Shown piece by piece: positions 16,096 to 25,434 of a stretch of DNA of 64,000 nucleotides; the stretch's first letter is position 1; every line of letters begins with the position of its first letter. The stretch spans positions 1-64,000 of the forward strand of contig JAHEFB010000022.1 of assembly GCA_024640405.1 (NCBI GenBank), written 5' to 3'. The notes below the pieces were generated by a model, which ran no database searches, was not told the DNA's origin, and worked only from the letters and a program-made list of their open reading frames with translations. The DNA comes from Alphaproteobacteria bacterium. Its GTDB lineage: Bacteria; Pseudomonadota; Alphaproteobacteria; Rhizobiales; Aestuariivirgaceae. Made by a program: the position numbers and the translations under genes.

Positions 16096-17157
16096 TCAGT
16101 TGAACCGGCTGGGCCGGAACGGTTCCAGCATTTTCTCAGGCTCACCGGTTGCAATCTCGTGTGCGACAAGCCGCCCGACCAGCGGGCCAAGCGTAACGCC
16201 TGAGTGCATGACGGCAACGTACACGTCGCTGCCCAGCCTGCCGATGGCGGGATAGCTGTCCACAGGCATTGGCCGCACTCCGTATCGCACCTTTTCGATC
16301 TTCAGCCCTGGCGCTGCATTGGGCAGGCGCTGCTTCATCCGCTCAAGCATCCTCTGCGCCACATCCTCCAGCTCCCCGTCTCCAACGGCACCTGAATAAA
16401 GGTTGCCGCAAATCGCGCGCCCATCCGGCAATTGCTTGAAGTGAACATCAGGAGACCAGATTGTGTGTTGCAGCCGAAAAGGCAGCTCATTTGTCTCTAT
16501 CAGGACACCGGGTTCATTGTTCATCGGCAGTTTGCCGCCACATTTGTCCGCCAGCTCGCCGGTCATGACACCTGCTGCAATGATCACGTCATCCACCGGA
16601 ATTCGCCCCGCCGCCCCGATTACGACATGTCCGGTTCCGCTTCGCTCGATGGCAGATACCGGCGCGCCCGCCAGTATCGTGGCGCCGGCATCCTGGGCAG
16701 CCCGCAGCAGCAGGCGGGTAACGGAGCCTGCCTCCATTGTTCCCTCGCGCTCCATCAACAGGGCTTTTGGCGGCAGATCCGCGAGTTCCGGCTCAAGGGT
16801 ACGCAATTCATCGCGGCTCACCAGCTTCACCGGATGACCAAACCGGCCAAGTTCTTCGGCAAGTTCATCAAGCTTGCCTTCGCGTGCTTCCCAGTTGAGC
16901 GAGCCGGTCCACTGGATTTCCAGCGCACCGTTGAATTCAGCGTCCAGTTCACGATGCGCCTGAATTGCAGCCAGCCGCATCTCATAATAGTCCTTGCGGG
17001 ACACAAAACTGGCATTTATCCAGCCCATCGAGCGTGAAGACGCGCCACAGGCAGGTTCATATGCCTCAAACACCGACACCCTGCACCCCGCGATCGCCAG
17101 TTCACGCGCAATGGATGCGCCAATAATGCCTGCCCCGATGATTGCAATATGCTTCAA
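16096..17157 (-). CDS. FAD-dependent oxidoreductase, D-amino-acid dehydrogenase/glycine oxidase (DAO) family
   Basis: A 353-residue DAO-family flavoprotein. The dinucleotide-binding motif IIGAGIIGASIARELAIAG (about 5-23) followed by VSVFEA, the segment ASSRSMGWINASF (about 39-51), and the C-terminal GVTLGPLVGRLVAHEI (where flavin and substrate sit) are clear. Family members oxidise amines such as glycine, sarcosine or D-amino acids and feed electrons to oxygen or the respiratory chain. It seems monocistronic, with the ribosome site GGAGG just upstream of ATG 17157. The specific amine is unknown. Confidence 0.88.
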   Translation of the reverse strand: MKHIAIIGAGIIGASIARELAIAGCRVSVFEAYEPACGASSRSMGWINASFVSRKDYYEMRLAAIQAHRELDAEFNGALEIQWTGSLNWEAREGKLDELAEELGRFGHPVKLVSRDELRTLEPELADLPPKALLMEREGTMEAGSVTRLLLRAAQDAGATILAGAPVSAIERSGTGHVVIGAAGRIPVDDVIIAAGVMTGELADKCGGKLPMNNEPGVLIETNELPFRLQHTIWSPDVHFKQLPDGRAICGNLYSGAVGDGELEDVAQRMLERMKQRLPNAAPGLKIEKVRYGVRPMPVDSYPAIGRLGSDVYVAVMHSGVTLGPLVGRLVAHEIATGEPEKMLEPFRPSRFN

Positions 17158-17184
17158 GCTGAACCTCCGTCAAACTGCCCGAAA

Positions 17185-17220
17185 AAGGGGCCGCGCGAAC
17201 ATTGTCCCGCGCGACCCCTT
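17185..17220 (-). terminator. Terminator downstream of the leftward DUF465 gene
   Basis: On the minus strand AAGGGGTCGCGCG pairs with CGCGCGGCCCCTT (13 bp, one G-T wobble) and is followed by TTTC. It lies between the DUF465 stop at 17270 and the FAD oxidoreductase start at 17157, separating the two. Confidence 0.8.
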
Positions 17221-17269
17221 GTAGCTCAACCCTGCCTGCTGCGGCAGGGAACCTTTTGACTTTACATTT

Positions 17270-17449
17270 TCAACTCTCGCTCATTTCGCCTTCAATACGC
17301 TGCATTTCATCTTTGAGTTGAAGTTTGCGGCGTTTTATTCGGGCTATTTCCACACTGTCTACCGAAGGATGCTGCAAGGCGTTGTCCAATTGATGCTCCA
17401 ACTCCTGATGCTTTGCGCTCAACTCCGACAGATGTGACTGAAGAGACAT
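17270..17449 (-). CDS. DUF465 (YdcH) family small protein
   Basis: A 59-residue, highly charged helical-hairpin protein: MSLQSHLSELSAKHQELEHQ, then the family core IARIKRRKLQLKDEMQRIE. DUF465/YdcH proteins are short cytoplasmic coiled coils of unknown function, often present in several copies per alphaproteobacterial genome. ATG at 17449 follows GGAGG. It is divergent from another 59-residue DUF465 paralogue at 17666 with about 216 bases between the starts. Confidence 0.88.
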   Translation of the reverse strand: MSLQSHLSELSAKHQELEHQLDNALQHPSVDSVEIARIKRRKLQLKDEMQRIEGEMSES

Positions 17450-17665
17450 GTTTAACCTCCTGCATGATGTGAAACGGACATCGAAAGTGTGACACGCAGA
17501 ATGCGCCAAGTCGATGCGTTTTATGATGAGTATGACCGAATAATTGCTAAGCTGCACAAACAGACCTTGCCAAACCGGCCCAAAAACCGGAAAAATGCAA
17601 GCCTTACGAGGTCAGGGAAAGGAATGTAGTTTCACATGACGGAAAGGCCGGGGAAGGAAAATTTG

Positions 17666-17845
17666 ATGGCCTTGCTGAACACCTTGAAGCAACGCCATCG
17701 CGATCTGGATGTTGCAATTGATTCGCTTGTTGCGACCGGTAGTGCCGATCAGTTGCAGTTGCGCAGGCTCAAAAAGGAAAAACTCGCCTTAAAGGACCGC
17801 ATCGCGAAAATTGAGGATGATTCCCTGCCCGACATTATCGCCTGA
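17666..17845 (+). CDS. DUF465 (YdcH) family small protein, second copy
   Basis: A 59-residue paralogue of the leftward DUF465 gene: MALLNTLKQRHRDLDVAIDS, then LRRLKKEKLALKDRIAKIED. The start at 17666 is preferred because GGGGAAGGA lies 6-13 bases upstream and the length then matches the family; an ATG at 17636 adds ten residues without similarity. Function unknown; the charged two-helix shape suggests dimer formation. It is followed by the purEK promoter. Confidence 0.85.
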   Translation: MALLNTLKQRHRDLDVAIDSLVATGSADQLQLRRLKKEKLALKDRIAKIEDDSLPDIIA

Positions 17846-17912
17846 CTGCGTCCGAAGCACTCCTCAAACGCGCAAAAGCATCGTAATTGGACTGAAAACC
17901 ATACAAAGAACA

Positions 17913-17940
17913 TTGCGCTGGCAAGCGTTATTCATATAAT
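17913..17940 (+). promoter_or_regulatory. Probable sigma-70 promoter of purEK
   Basis: TTGCGC (17913-17918) and a perfect TATAAT (17935-17940) are separated by 16 bases and lie about 70 bases upstream of the purE start. No PurR-like palindrome was recognised. Confidence 0.5.
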
Positions 17941-18008
17941 CGCGCGCTTTCCCGGATTCCGGCAGACACATCCTGTCACACGCCGGATCAAAGCGAAGGC
18001 ACCATTTC

Positions 18009-18515
18009 ATGGCAAACTCCGACACATGTGACGTCGCCATCATCATGGGCAGTCAGTCCGACTGGCCGATCATGAAGAACGCTGCTGATACGCTTGCAGC
18101 GCTGGGTATTTCCCATCAGACACGTATTGTTTCGGCTCATCGCACGCCTGATCGTTTGTATGAGTTTGCCAAAGGCGCACGTGATCAGGGTTTCAAGATC
18201 ATCATCGCCGGCGCAGGCGGCGCGGCACACCTGCCAGGCATGACGGCCAGTCTGTCCCCATTGCCGGTTTTTGGCGTACCGATACAGAGCAAGGCGCTAC
18301 AGGGTGTGGATTCACTGCACTCAATCGTTCAGATGCCTGCAGGCATCCCTGTTGGCACACTGGCAATTGGCAAACCCGGTGCTGTAAATGCAGCCCTTCT
18401 TGCTGCAGCGGTGCTCGCTTTGAGCGATCCGGATATCTCGGCAAGGCTCGATGACTGGCGTGCTGCACAAACCGAAGCGGTTGCATCAGCACCGGCTGAA
18501 GTTGATCAGCCGTGA
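18009..18515 (+). CDS. purE: N5-carboxyaminoimidazole ribonucleotide mutase (PurE class I)
   Basis: A 168-residue PurE that moves the carboxylate of N5-CAIR to give CAIR in de novo purine synthesis. The motifs [10 protein letters not shown] (about 11-20), [15 protein letters not shown] with the catalytic His (about 40-54), and [14 protein letters not shown] (about 65-78) are all present. The C-terminus carries an Ala-rich tail. It overlaps purK at the stop codon (TGATG), so the two are translationally coupled and form the usual purEK operon. Confidence 0.97.
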   Translation: MANSDTCDVAIIMGSQSDWPIMKNAADTLAALGISHQTRIVSAHRTPDRLYEFAKGARDQGFKIIIAGAGGAAHLPGMTASLSPLPVFGVPIQSKALQGVDSLHSIVQMPAGIPVGTLAIGKPGAVNAALLAAAVLALSDPDISARLDDWRAAQTEAVASAPAEVDQP

Positions 18516-19600
18516 TGATTGAACCGCTTCGCCGCGGAAGCGTTATCGGAATTTTGGGCGGCGGACAGCTTGGCCGCATGCTGGCCCTGGCGGCAGCCCG
18601 GCTCGGTTTCAAAACCCATGTCTATTCGCCTGCAGGTGACAATCCGGCATTCGCGGTCTGCCATTCTCACACCCAGGCCGACTTTGGCGATCAATCGTCG
18701 CTGCAAGCCTTCGCCGGAGCTTGCGATGCGGTAACCTACGAATGGGAAAATGTGCCGGTCGACATCTGCGATCTCATCGAGACCGTTTGCCCGGTCCGTC
18801 CCGGCCCCGACGTATTGCGAATCTCACAGGACCGCATCGCGGAGAAAACCTTTATCTCCGGCCTCGGAATTCCGGTACCTGATTTTCATCCCGCAGGGTC
18901 TTTGAGCGAGCTTGAAGAAGCTGCTGCCCGGATCGGACGCCCCGGAGTGCTGAAAACCCGGCGCTTCGGGTATGACGGAAAGGGACAGACCGGCATCAAG
19001 GACGCAACTGTGCTGGCTGACGCCTGGAATGCAGTTGGCGGGCAACCGGCCATTCTGGAAGCATTTGTGCCATTCGACAGGGAAGTATCGGTCATTGCCG
19101 CGCGCGGGATTGATGGCACCATTGCAACCTATGACATTCCGCAGAACCTTCATGAAAATGGTATCTTGCGATCATCAACAGTGCCGGCGCTGCTCAAGCC
19201 CCGAACCGCCGGAAGGGCCCGTGAAATTGCATCTACGCTGTTGGAATCATTGAACTATGTAGGGGTTATGACAGTAGAGTTGTTTGTATCCACGAGGGGC
19301 GGAGTGGAAAGCCTGATGGTGAACGAGATCGCTCCCAGGGTTCACAACTCCGGTCACTGGACCGAAGCTGCCTGCCATGTTTCCCAGTTTGAACAGCACA
19401 TTCGGGCAGTCGCCGGATGGCCGCTTGGTGACACCCGCAGAACGTCAGATTGTGTAATGGAAAATTTGCTCGGCGATGAAATATTCGCTTGCCCGGAGCT
19501 TGCCCGCCTGCCCGGTGCGGTGGTCCATGACTATGGCAAGGCACAGAGCCGCGAGGGGCGCAAAATGGGCCATGTCACGCGCCTTAAACTGAGAAAATAG
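18515..19600 (+). CDS. purK: N5-carboxyaminoimidazole ribonucleotide synthase (ATP-grasp)
   Basis: A 361-residue ATP-grasp enzyme that carboxylates AIR with ATP and bicarbonate to give N5-CAIR. The N-terminal motif IGILGGGQLGRMLALAA, the central KTRRFGYDGKGQ, the ATP-grasp segment VEAFVPFDREVSVI-like (ILEAFVPFDREVSVIAARG) and the metal-ligand motif NEIAPRVHNSGHWT are all seen. The start is ATG 18515, overlapping the purE stop; a GTG one codon earlier is also possible. It acts directly before purE in the pathway. Confidence 0.96.
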   Translation: MIEPLRRGSVIGILGGGQLGRMLALAAARLGFKTHVYSPAGDNPAFAVCHSHTQADFGDQSSLQAFAGACDAVTYEWENVPVDICDLIETVCPVRPGPDVLRISQDRIAEKTFISGLGIPVPDFHPAGSLSELEEAAARIGRPGVLKTRRFGYDGKGQTGIKDATVLADAWNAVGGQPAILEAFVPFDREVSVIAARGIDGTIATYDIPQNLHENGILRSSTVPALLKPRTAGRAREIASTLLESLNYVGVMTVELFVSTRGGVESLMVNEIAPRVHNSGHWTEAACHVSQFEQHIRAVAGWPLGDTRRTSDCVMENLLGDEIFACPELARLPGAVVHDYGKAQSREGRKMGHVTRLKLRK

Positions 19601-19787
19601 CGCCGGTTTGCTGATAATCTGGTGTGTTTTGCACTCGACAGCAGGCTCGTGTTCTGGTACTCACACCACCAATCGGGTCAGGCTATCGCTTGACCTGCTG
19701 TTATTCTTTGTTTTTGGCCTTGGCCTCCAAACATGCCTGACAGCATTTGATCTGAACAGTATTAACGCCAACACGGGGTAATTGCCT

Positions 19788-20015
19788 GTGCATGTAATTG
19801 TACGCGACAACAATGTAGACCAGGCGCTCAAAGCGCTTAAGAAGAAGATGCAGCGTGAAGGCATCTTCCGTGAAATGAAGCTGCGCGGTCACTTCGAAAA
19901 ACCTTCAGAAAAGAAAGCCCGTGAAAAGGCTGAGGCCATTCGCCGGTCCCGCAAGCTGGCCCGCAAGCGCGCGCTGCGCGAAGGTGGCGTTGTCGCGGGT
20001 CGTCGCGGCAAATAA
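19788..20015 (+). CDS. rpsU: 30S ribosomal protein S21
   Basis: A 75-residue basic S21: [20 protein letters not shown], then [20 protein letters not shown] and a Lys/Arg-rich tail. GTG at 19788 is preferred because it matches the normal N-terminus (MQVLVRDNN in relatives) and leaves 9 bases from GGGG; a TTG two codons earlier (19782) is in frame but lies too close to that site. A terminator follows at 20049. It is transcribed alone. Confidence 0.95.
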   Translation: MHVIVRDNNVDQALKALKKKMQREGIFREMKLRGHFEKPSEKKAREKAEAIRRSRKLARKRALREGGVVAGRRGK

Positions 20016-20048
20016 TTTCCTGCCGGGGTATTTCCCACTATTTGACGG

Positions 20049-20081
20049 AGCCTGCTCGACTATGGTCGGCGCGGGCTTTTT
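20049..20081 (+). terminator. Rho-independent terminator of rpsU
   Basis: AGCCTGC-TCGAC pairs with GTCGGCGCGGGCT (one bulge and one wobble) across loop TATG, followed by TTTTT. Confidence 0.8.
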
Positions 20082-20177
20082 CGTGTCTGCTGCAGGCTAT
20101 GCGCGACGGAGAAATCATGCTGTTGGAGCGTTCACCCCGATACCCGGGCAATCGACACGTTGCGTGGCGTCGTGCCC

Positions 20178-20396
20178 TTATTGACCACCGCGATTTGCGA
20201 CCCGGGGATACAGTTCCTTGATGACGCTGCTGGCAGTCTTTTCGAATGCACACGGCAAAAACCCGTGAACCATTGCAGCAAGGCCGGCACCTATCAGCTT
20301 CAAGCCAAACCGGGATGCGAACATGAAATGTTCGGGATAGCTTTCACCGACACTGGCGGGATGATCAAACAATGCGGCGTCCAGGGCGCGTTTCAT
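20178..20396 (-). CDS. DUF6356 family small membrane protein
   Basis: A 72-residue protein with the family pattern ASVGESYPEHFMFASRFGLK followed by a hydrophobic segment (LIGAGLAAMVHGFLPCAF, about residues 34-51) and a short tail. One membrane helix is likely. Function unknown. Its ATG overlaps the stop of a 32-codon frame upstream (ATGA), suggesting a two-cistron message. Confidence 0.7.
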   Translation of the reverse strand: MKRALDAALFDHPASVGESYPEHFMFASRFGLKLIGAGLAAMVHGFLPCAFEKTASSVIKELYPRVANRGGQ

Positions 20397-20491
20397 GGTG
20401 CTGTTTCCTCGTTTTCTTCAATTCTGCAGACAAGATAGCCGCAATCGCATCGAAAGGGCTCCCAATTTTCAATCAAATACCTTATATTCAT
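20393..20491 (-). CDS. Possible 32-residue ORF coupled to DUF6356
   Basis: ATG at 20491 (GGTGGGA about 9 bases upstream) gives MNIRYLIENWEPFRCDCGYL followed by a short acidic tail. It contains a CxC pair and overlaps the DUF6356 start by four bases. It lies in the promoter gap of the divergent Lrp-type regulator. No family recognised; the ATGA overlap is the main support. Confidence 0.35.
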   Translation of the reverse strand: MNIRYLIENWEPFRCDCGYLVCRIEENEETAP

Positions 20492-20528
20492 GGGATAACG
20501 TCCCACCAATCCGAAGTGTACGACACCC

Positions 20529-20987
20529 ATGGACCAGATTGATAGAAAAATTCTCACACTCATCCAGCATGACGCCGGCCTGTCACTCAACGACATGGCA
20601 GAACAGGTTCACCTGTCACGCAATGCCTGCTGGAACCGCGTAAAGCAGATGGAAGACAAGGGCATTATCCGCTCCCGGGTTACACTACTGAACCCTGACA
20701 AGCTCAACCTCGATCTGACCGTGTTCATTTCTGTGCGCACCAACAACCACACAAGTGCCTGGCTCGAGCGATTTCACGCCGCGGTGCGCACCTTGCCGGA
20801 AATCATCGGCATTTACCGCACAACCGGTGATGTGGATTATTTGCTGCAGGCAGTTGTGCCGAGCATGAAGGCCTATGATGCGCTGTATCAGCGGCTTATT
20901 TCAAAGGTCGAACTGAACGATGTATCGTCCAGCTTCGTCATGGAGGAAATCAAGCGCACGACAGTACTGCCACTGCATTATGCTTGA
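20529..20987 (+). CDS. Lrp/AsnC family transcriptional regulator
   Basis: A 152-residue regulator: N-terminal winged helix (MDQIDRKILTLIQHDAGLSL, then MAEQVHLSRNACWNRVKQME, about 1-50) and C-terminal RAM ligand-binding domain (RTLPEIIGIYRTTGDVDYLL, about 86-105). Such proteins form octamers or dimers and sense amino acids. The genes it controls are unknown; the nearest divergent target would be the short DUF6356 message. The following hydrolase gene is convergent. Confidence 0.93.
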   Translation: MDQIDRKILTLIQHDAGLSLNDMAEQVHLSRNACWNRVKQMEDKGIIRSRVTLLNPDKLNLDLTVFISVRTNNHTSAWLERFHAAVRTLPEIIGIYRTTGDVDYLLQAVVPSMKAYDALYQRLISKVELNDVSSSFVMEEIKRTTVLPLHYA

Positions 20988-20993
20988 AGTTCA

Positions 20994-21833
20994 TCACTTT
21001 GGCGCAGCACCATTCGCCTTCAGAAATGCCTTGATGGCGCCCCAACTGACGTGCGTGAGCGGATCGATGTGATCACCGCCAGGCATCTCCAGAAAGTCTT
21101 TGGGGCCCGTGAAAGCGTCATGCAGGCGCTTGCCCTGCTGAAACGGGATAATTCTGTCTGCGGTGCCGTGGAACACGAACACCGGCGCCGTAACCCTTGG
21201 CGCAAAATCGATGGACCGGTACTGATCCTTCATCAGCAACCCGACCGGCAGGAACCAGTATCGTATTCGTGCCACGTCTGCAGCTGAGGTGAAAGGTGCT
21301 TCCAGGATTACAGCCAGTGGCGAGGTTTCCGGGTCTGCTGCCAACTGGGTTGCAATTCCGGAGCCGAGCGACTCTCCGAACAATATGATACGCGACCGTG
21401 ATACCCCCCGCTGCAGCAACAGTTTCACGGCGGCTCGCCCGTCCTCGACGAGACCCTTCTCAGTCAAACTTCCTGTAGACCCTCCGTAGCCGCGCCAGCT
21501 CAATGCAAGCACGCCAAAACCCTCATCACGAAACAATCTGAAACGTTCTGCCCGGTCACCAAGCGTGCCGGCATTGCCATGCATGTACACAATCACCGGC
21601 GAACCGGCTTGCGGTGGCAATGCCAGCCAGGAGACCAGCGTCTCGCCGTCATCGGTCTCGATTGACGCCGCAACGAAATTATCAAGTCCGAATTTGGCCG
21701 GATCCTCGAACCCTGTCCTGGCACTGTGCTGCGGAAAATACTGAAAATTCCGCTGCGCCACATACATGAATCCCGCGATCGCGAGGTATATGGCGGCAGG
21801 TAGAATTACAAAACTGATCATGATTTTCTTCAT
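20994..21833 (-). CDS. Alpha/beta hydrolase (BEM46/YfhR-like), membrane-anchored
   Basis: A 279-residue serine hydrolase with an N-terminal membrane segment (ISFVILPAAIYLAIAGFMYV, about 5-24) acting as anchor, followed by QRNFQYFP, the oxyanion segment VIVYMHGNAGTLGDR, the nucleophile elbow LFGESLGSG, and the catalytic Asp and His in FHGTADRIIP and GGDHIDP. The BEM46/YfhR family has unknown substrates. Start at 21833; a longer frame adds 17 unrelated residues. It lies after the pnt operon terminator and is probably separately transcribed. Confidence 0.88.
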   Translation of the reverse strand: MKKIMISFVILPAAIYLAIAGFMYVAQRNFQYFPQHSARTGFEDPAKFGLDNFVAASIETDDGETLVSWLALPPQAGSPVIVYMHGNAGTLGDRAERFRLFRDEGFGVLALSWRGYGGSTGSLTEKGLVEDGRAAVKLLLQRGVSRSRIILFGESLGSGIATQLAADPETSPLAVILEAPFTSAADVARIRYWFLPVGLLMKDQYRSIDFAPRVTAPVFVFHGTADRIIPFQQGKRLHDAFTGPKDFLEMPGGDHIDPLTHVSWGAIKAFLKANGAAPK

Positions 21834-21852
21834 ACGGTCTGATCTAGAAAGC

Positions 21853-21881
21853 AAAAACCGGTGGCACAAGACCACCGGTTT
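21853..21881 (-). terminator. Terminator of the pnt operon
   Basis: On the minus strand AAACCGGTGG pairs perfectly with CCACCGGTTT (10 bp, loop TCTTGTG), followed by TTT. It is 33 bases after the pntB stop. Confidence 0.85.
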
Positions 21882-21913
21882 CAACTGTCAATCAGTCGTG
21901 CTGCCGGGCCACA

Positions 21914-23323
21914 TCAGTCCATCGCCTTGACGATACCTTCAACCATTTTCTTGGCGTCGCCCAGTAACATCAGTGTGTTGTCGCGATAGAACAGTGAATT
22001 GTCGATACCGGCATACCCCGACGCCAGTGAGCGCTTGGAGAACATGACCGTTCCGGCATTCCACACTTCCAGCACCGGCATTCCGAATATCGGCGATTGC
22101 GGATCCTCTTTTGCGGCAGGATTGGTCACGTCGTTTGCACCGATCACGTAGGCAATGTCCGTATTGGCGAATTCCGAGTTGATGTCTTCCAGCTCGAACA
22201 CTTCGTCGTAGGGTACATTGGCTTCAGCCAGCAGCACATTCATGTGGCCGGGCATCCGACCCGCAACCGGGTGAATGGCATATTTGACCGTTACGCCTGC
22301 AGCCTTCAATTCATCCGCCATCTCGCGCAAGGCGTGCTGCGCCTGCGCGACGGCCATGCCGTAGCCCGGCACAATGATCACCGACGATGCATTCTTCAAC
22401 ATGAAGCCGGCATCTTCCGCCGAACCCTGTTTGACGGGCTTCACTTCACCGTCGGCACCCGCCGCCGGTCCGGCAGTCTCGCCGCCAAACCCGCCAAGGA
22501 TCACCGAGATGAAGGAGCGATTCATACCCTTGCACATGATGTAGGACAATATCGCACCCGACGAACCGACCAGCGCACCGGTGATGATCAGAGCGGTATT
22601 GCCCAGTGTGAAGCCAATACCGGCGGCTGCCCAGCCGGAGTAGGAGTTCAGCATCGACACAACCACCGGCATGTCCGCGCCACCGATCGGGATGATGATC
22701 AGGACACCAAACACCAGCGACAGAACAACGATCAGCCAGAAAGCGGTTGCCGACTGGGAGGCCATGAACCAGATGATGGAGATGACGATTGCCGCAAACA
22801 GGCCGATATTGATCAGGTGCCGCATCGGCAGCATGATCGGTGCGCCCGACACGCGGCCTGACAACTTGCCAAACGCAATGACCGACCCGGTAAAGGTTAT
22901 GGCGCCAATGCCTGCGCCCAGCGCCATTTCCAGCAGTGAAGCCGCCTTGATATGACCTGAAGCGTCGGCAATATTGAAGGCTTCCGGCGAGTAAAGTGCC
23001 GCAGCAGCCACAAACACCGCCGCCATGCCAACCAAGGAATGGAAAGCTGCCACCAGTTCGGGCATTGCCGTCATCGGAATATTCTTGGCAGTGTAAGCGC
23101 CGATGCCGCCGCCAATGGCGATTGCAAGTATGATCAGTATCCAGGCCGTCGCAGAGCCGACACCCATCAGCAACAGTGTGGTCACCACCGCAACGGCCAT
23201 GCCGATCATGCCGAACCGGTTGCCTTGTCTTGATGACTCAGGATGTGAAAGGCCGCGCAGTGCCAGAATGAACAGGACGCCTGAAACGAGATAGAGAAGG
23301 GCAGCGAGGTTGGCTGACATCAC
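21914..23323 (-). CDS. pntB: NAD(P) transhydrogenase beta subunit
   Basis: A 469-residue integral membrane protein. About nine hydrophobic segments occupy residues 1-265, and a soluble NADP(H)-binding domain III follows ([20 protein letters not shown], about 315-334, and [15 protein letters not shown] further on). With PntAA and PntAB it forms the proton-driven transhydrogenase that makes NADPH from NADH. It overlaps pntAB by 4 bases (ATGA). Length and motifs are normal. Confidence 0.96.
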   Translation of the reverse strand: MMSANLAALLYLVSGVLFILALRGLSHPESSRQGNRFGMIGMAVAVVTTLLLMGVGSATAWILIILAIAIGGGIGAYTAKNIPMTAMPELVAAFHSLVGMAAVFVAAAALYSPEAFNIADASGHIKAASLLEMALGAGIGAITFTGSVIAFGKLSGRVSGAPIMLPMRHLINIGLFAAIVISIIWFMASQSATAFWLIVVLSLVFGVLIIIPIGGADMPVVVSMLNSYSGWAAAGIGFTLGNTALIITGALVGSSGAILSYIMCKGMNRSFISVILGGFGGETAGPAAGADGEVKPVKQGSAEDAGFMLKNASSVIIVPGYGMAVAQAQHALREMADELKAAGVTVKYAIHPVAGRMPGHMNVLLAEANVPYDEVFELEDINSEFANTDIAYVIGANDVTNPAAKEDPQSPIFGMPVLEVWNAGTVMFSKRSLASGYAGIDNSLFYRDNTLMLLGDAKKMVEGIVKAMD

Positions 23324-23790
23324 TTGGCTTCCTTCTTTTTATACATGGCCAGCATTCGCTGGGTGACCAAAAAGCCACCGAATATGTTCACACTGGCAAA
23401 AATCAACGCAATGAAGCCGAATATCATGGCCGCCGTTGAGCCGGATGCGATCGCACCTGCCCCGACCGCCAGCAGAGCGCCGACTACAATCACCGATGAA
23501 ATCGCATTGGTGACCGACATCAGCGGCGTATGCAGCGCAGGTGTCACCTGCCACACCACATAATATCCGACAAAAATCGCCAGCACGAAGATGGCGAGGC
23601 GAAACACGAATGGATCAATTCCCGTTGCAGCACCGGCCGCAGCGCCCGCGCCTTCGGCAATCAACTGCGCCTGGTCAGCCAGTGCCTGCGCCTGCTCGGA
23701 AGCCGTTCGCGCGGAATCAGCGGCATTCTTTGCAGCTTCCGCTGCCGCTTTTGCAGCTTCCGCTGCCTCTTGTGGGGTAATTCCTGCCAT
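23320..23790 (-). CDS. pntAB: NAD(P) transhydrogenase alpha subunit part 2 (membrane)
   Basis: A 156-residue membrane subunit. The first 55 residues are an Ala-rich, charged helix (repeats such as [18 protein letters not shown]), followed by four hydrophobic segments ending in a short basic tail. The split pntAA/pntAB form is standard in alphaproteobacteria. The long Ala-rich extension is low-complexity and its role is unknown. The gene starts 4 bases after pntAA and overlaps pntB. Confidence 0.93.
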   Translation of the reverse strand: MAGITPQEAAEAAKAAAEAAKNAADSARTASEQAQALADQAQLIAEGAGAAAGAATGIDPFVFRLAIFVLAIFVGYYVVWQVTPALHTPLMSVTNAISSVIVVGALLAVGAGAIASGSTAAMIFGFIALIFASVNIFGGFLVTQRMLAMYKKKEAK

Positions 23791-23794
23791 AGTC

Positions 23795-24925
23795 CTAGCT
23801 CCCCTTCTTTGATGTCAGAACCGGATGCACAATTTTACCGTCACGCATCAGACCGCATCCGGTGATTATTTCATCTTCCCAGTCGAGTTTCATGTCTCCT
23901 TCCGGCGACACGATCAGATCGACAAAATTCTGCAGGTTCTTGGCATAGAGCGTAGAGGCATTGCCAGCGAGTTTGCCGGGCAAATTCTCATGTCCCATGA
24001 TTGCAACGCCTTTATGATCAACAATCTCGCCCGGCTTCGAAAGCGGGCAATTGCCGCCGCGTTCCACAGCCATGTCCACAATGATGGAACCGGCTTTCAT
24101 GCTCTCGACCATCGCCTTTGTCACCAGCACCGGAGCCGGACGTCCGGGAATAAGCGCCGTCGTTATGACTATATCCTGACCCTTGATGTGGTTTGCGACC
24201 AGTTCAGCCTGCTTCTTTTTGTCTTCCGCAGACAGCTCCTTGGCATAACCACCTTCGGTAGCCGCATCTGCCATGCCCTCAACAAATACAAATTTGGCAC
24301 CCAGCGATGCGACCTGTTCGCCTGCAGCGGCCCTGACGTCTGTCGCCGACACAACGGCACCCAGACGCCGCGCTGTCGCGATGGCCTGCAGGCCCGCCAC
24401 GCCGGCGCCCATTATGAATACCCGTGCTGCCGGAACCGTCCCCGCTGCAGTCATCATCATTGGAAAGGCCCGGCTGAACTGCTCCGCAGCATCAATCACA
24501 GCCTTGTAGCCGGCAAGATTGGCCTGTGACGACAACACATCCATTGACTGGGCTCGGGTTATACGCGGCACCAGCTCCATTGAAAAAGCCGACACGCCCT
24601 GCTTTGCCATGGCGTCCAGGTTCCTGCGGTCGCCATGCGGGTCGAGCTGGGCTGCAACAATCGCACCCTTTTTGAGCGACTTTATACTCGCGTCCGGCAA
24701 GCGGCGCACGGCCAGCACAATATCGGCATCCTTCAGTACAACGGCACCCTTGGCAATTGTGGCGCCGGCTGCCTTGAATGCATCATCGGACATGAATGAA
24801 CCGGCGCCCGCGCCTTGCTCAATGCATACCGTGAGACCTTTCTTCACGTAGGCTTTCACCGCATCCGGGGACACCGCAACACGGGTTTCTCCTGCCGCCG
24901 TTTCAGAGGGGACAGCTATCTTCAT
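23795..24925 (-). CDS. pntAA: NAD(P) transhydrogenase alpha subunit part 1 (NAD-binding)
   Basis: A 376-residue soluble NAD(H)-binding domain I of the transhydrogenase, related to alanine dehydrogenase. It begins [20 protein letters not shown], has the Rossmann motif [21 protein letters not shown] (about 172-192), the family stretch AKFVFVEGM and the C-terminal [21 protein letters not shown]. First of three pnt genes, following the cytochrome oxidase subunit IV gene by 53 bases. Confidence 0.96.
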   Translation of the reverse strand: MKIAVPSETAAGETRVAVSPDAVKAYVKKGLTVCIEQGAGAGSFMSDDAFKAAGATIAKGAVVLKDADIVLAVRRLPDASIKSLKKGAIVAAQLDPHGDRRNLDAMAKQGVSAFSMELVPRITRAQSMDVLSSQANLAGYKAVIDAAEQFSRAFPMMMTAAGTVPAARVFIMGAGVAGLQAIATARRLGAVVSATDVRAAAGEQVASLGAKFVFVEGMADAATEGGYAKELSAEDKKKQAELVANHIKGQDIVITTALIPGRPAPVLVTKAMVESMKAGSIIVDMAVERGGNCPLSKPGEIVDHKGVAIMGHENLPGKLAGNASTLYAKNLQNFVDLIVSPEGDMKLDWEDEIITGCGLMRDGKIVHPVLTSKKGS

Positions 24926-24978
24926 GGTTTACTCCAATCGACTTGCCGGGAACAGCGCAAGTAGGCCTTGTGGACGTG

Positions 24979-25281
24979 TCAGGAAACCAGCATCGCAGCA
25001 AACAACGCAAACAACGCGGCTACGGCGCCGGACAATATCCAGTTGCCTGATCCAACCCGCACATCGATGATCAGTGAAATCGCCCCGATGATCAGACCTG
25101 CAAAGCCATAGTACAGAGACCCGACAGGACCAAAGGCGAACAGGCACAAGGACGTGAGAATGATGAAGCAGGCAATGGAAAGCACCACTGAATATTTCAC
25201 AAATCCCTTATAGGTGGCCGCATGATCGGTTGTACCGGCAGGGTCAAGAGTTTCCGCAGTGAAACGGTCGTGTCCAGACAT
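24979..25281 (-). CDS. aa3-type cytochrome c oxidase subunit IV-like protein
   Basis: A 100-residue protein with an N-terminal soluble part (DHAATYKGFVKYSVVLSIAC, the family motif near residues 18-37) and about three hydrophobic segments. The family (bacterial aa3 oxidase subunit IV) is found immediately upstream of pntAA in many Rhizobiales, and the same order holds here. It is probably cotranscribed with the pnt genes. Start 25281 is supported by similarity; longer frames extend into non-coding sequence. Whether it truly associates with the oxidase in this organism is an inference. Confidence 0.8.
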   Translation of the reverse strand: MSGHDRFTAETLDPAGTTDHAATYKGFVKYSVVLSIACFIILTSLCLFAFGPVGSLYYGFAGLIIGAISLIIDVRVGSGNWILSGAVAALFALFAAMLVS

Positions 25282-25434
25282 GAATAAAAGCCCCTGAAAA
25301 GCTGAAATTGAACAATTAGAAACAGTAAACCGCCACAATACGGGCAGGCATCCCGAAAAATCAACTTGCAATAGCTCAAGCCGGTTTTCCACTGGTTTAA
25401 ACGCCGCACCTTTCGCCGGGCGTCAAACGGCGTA

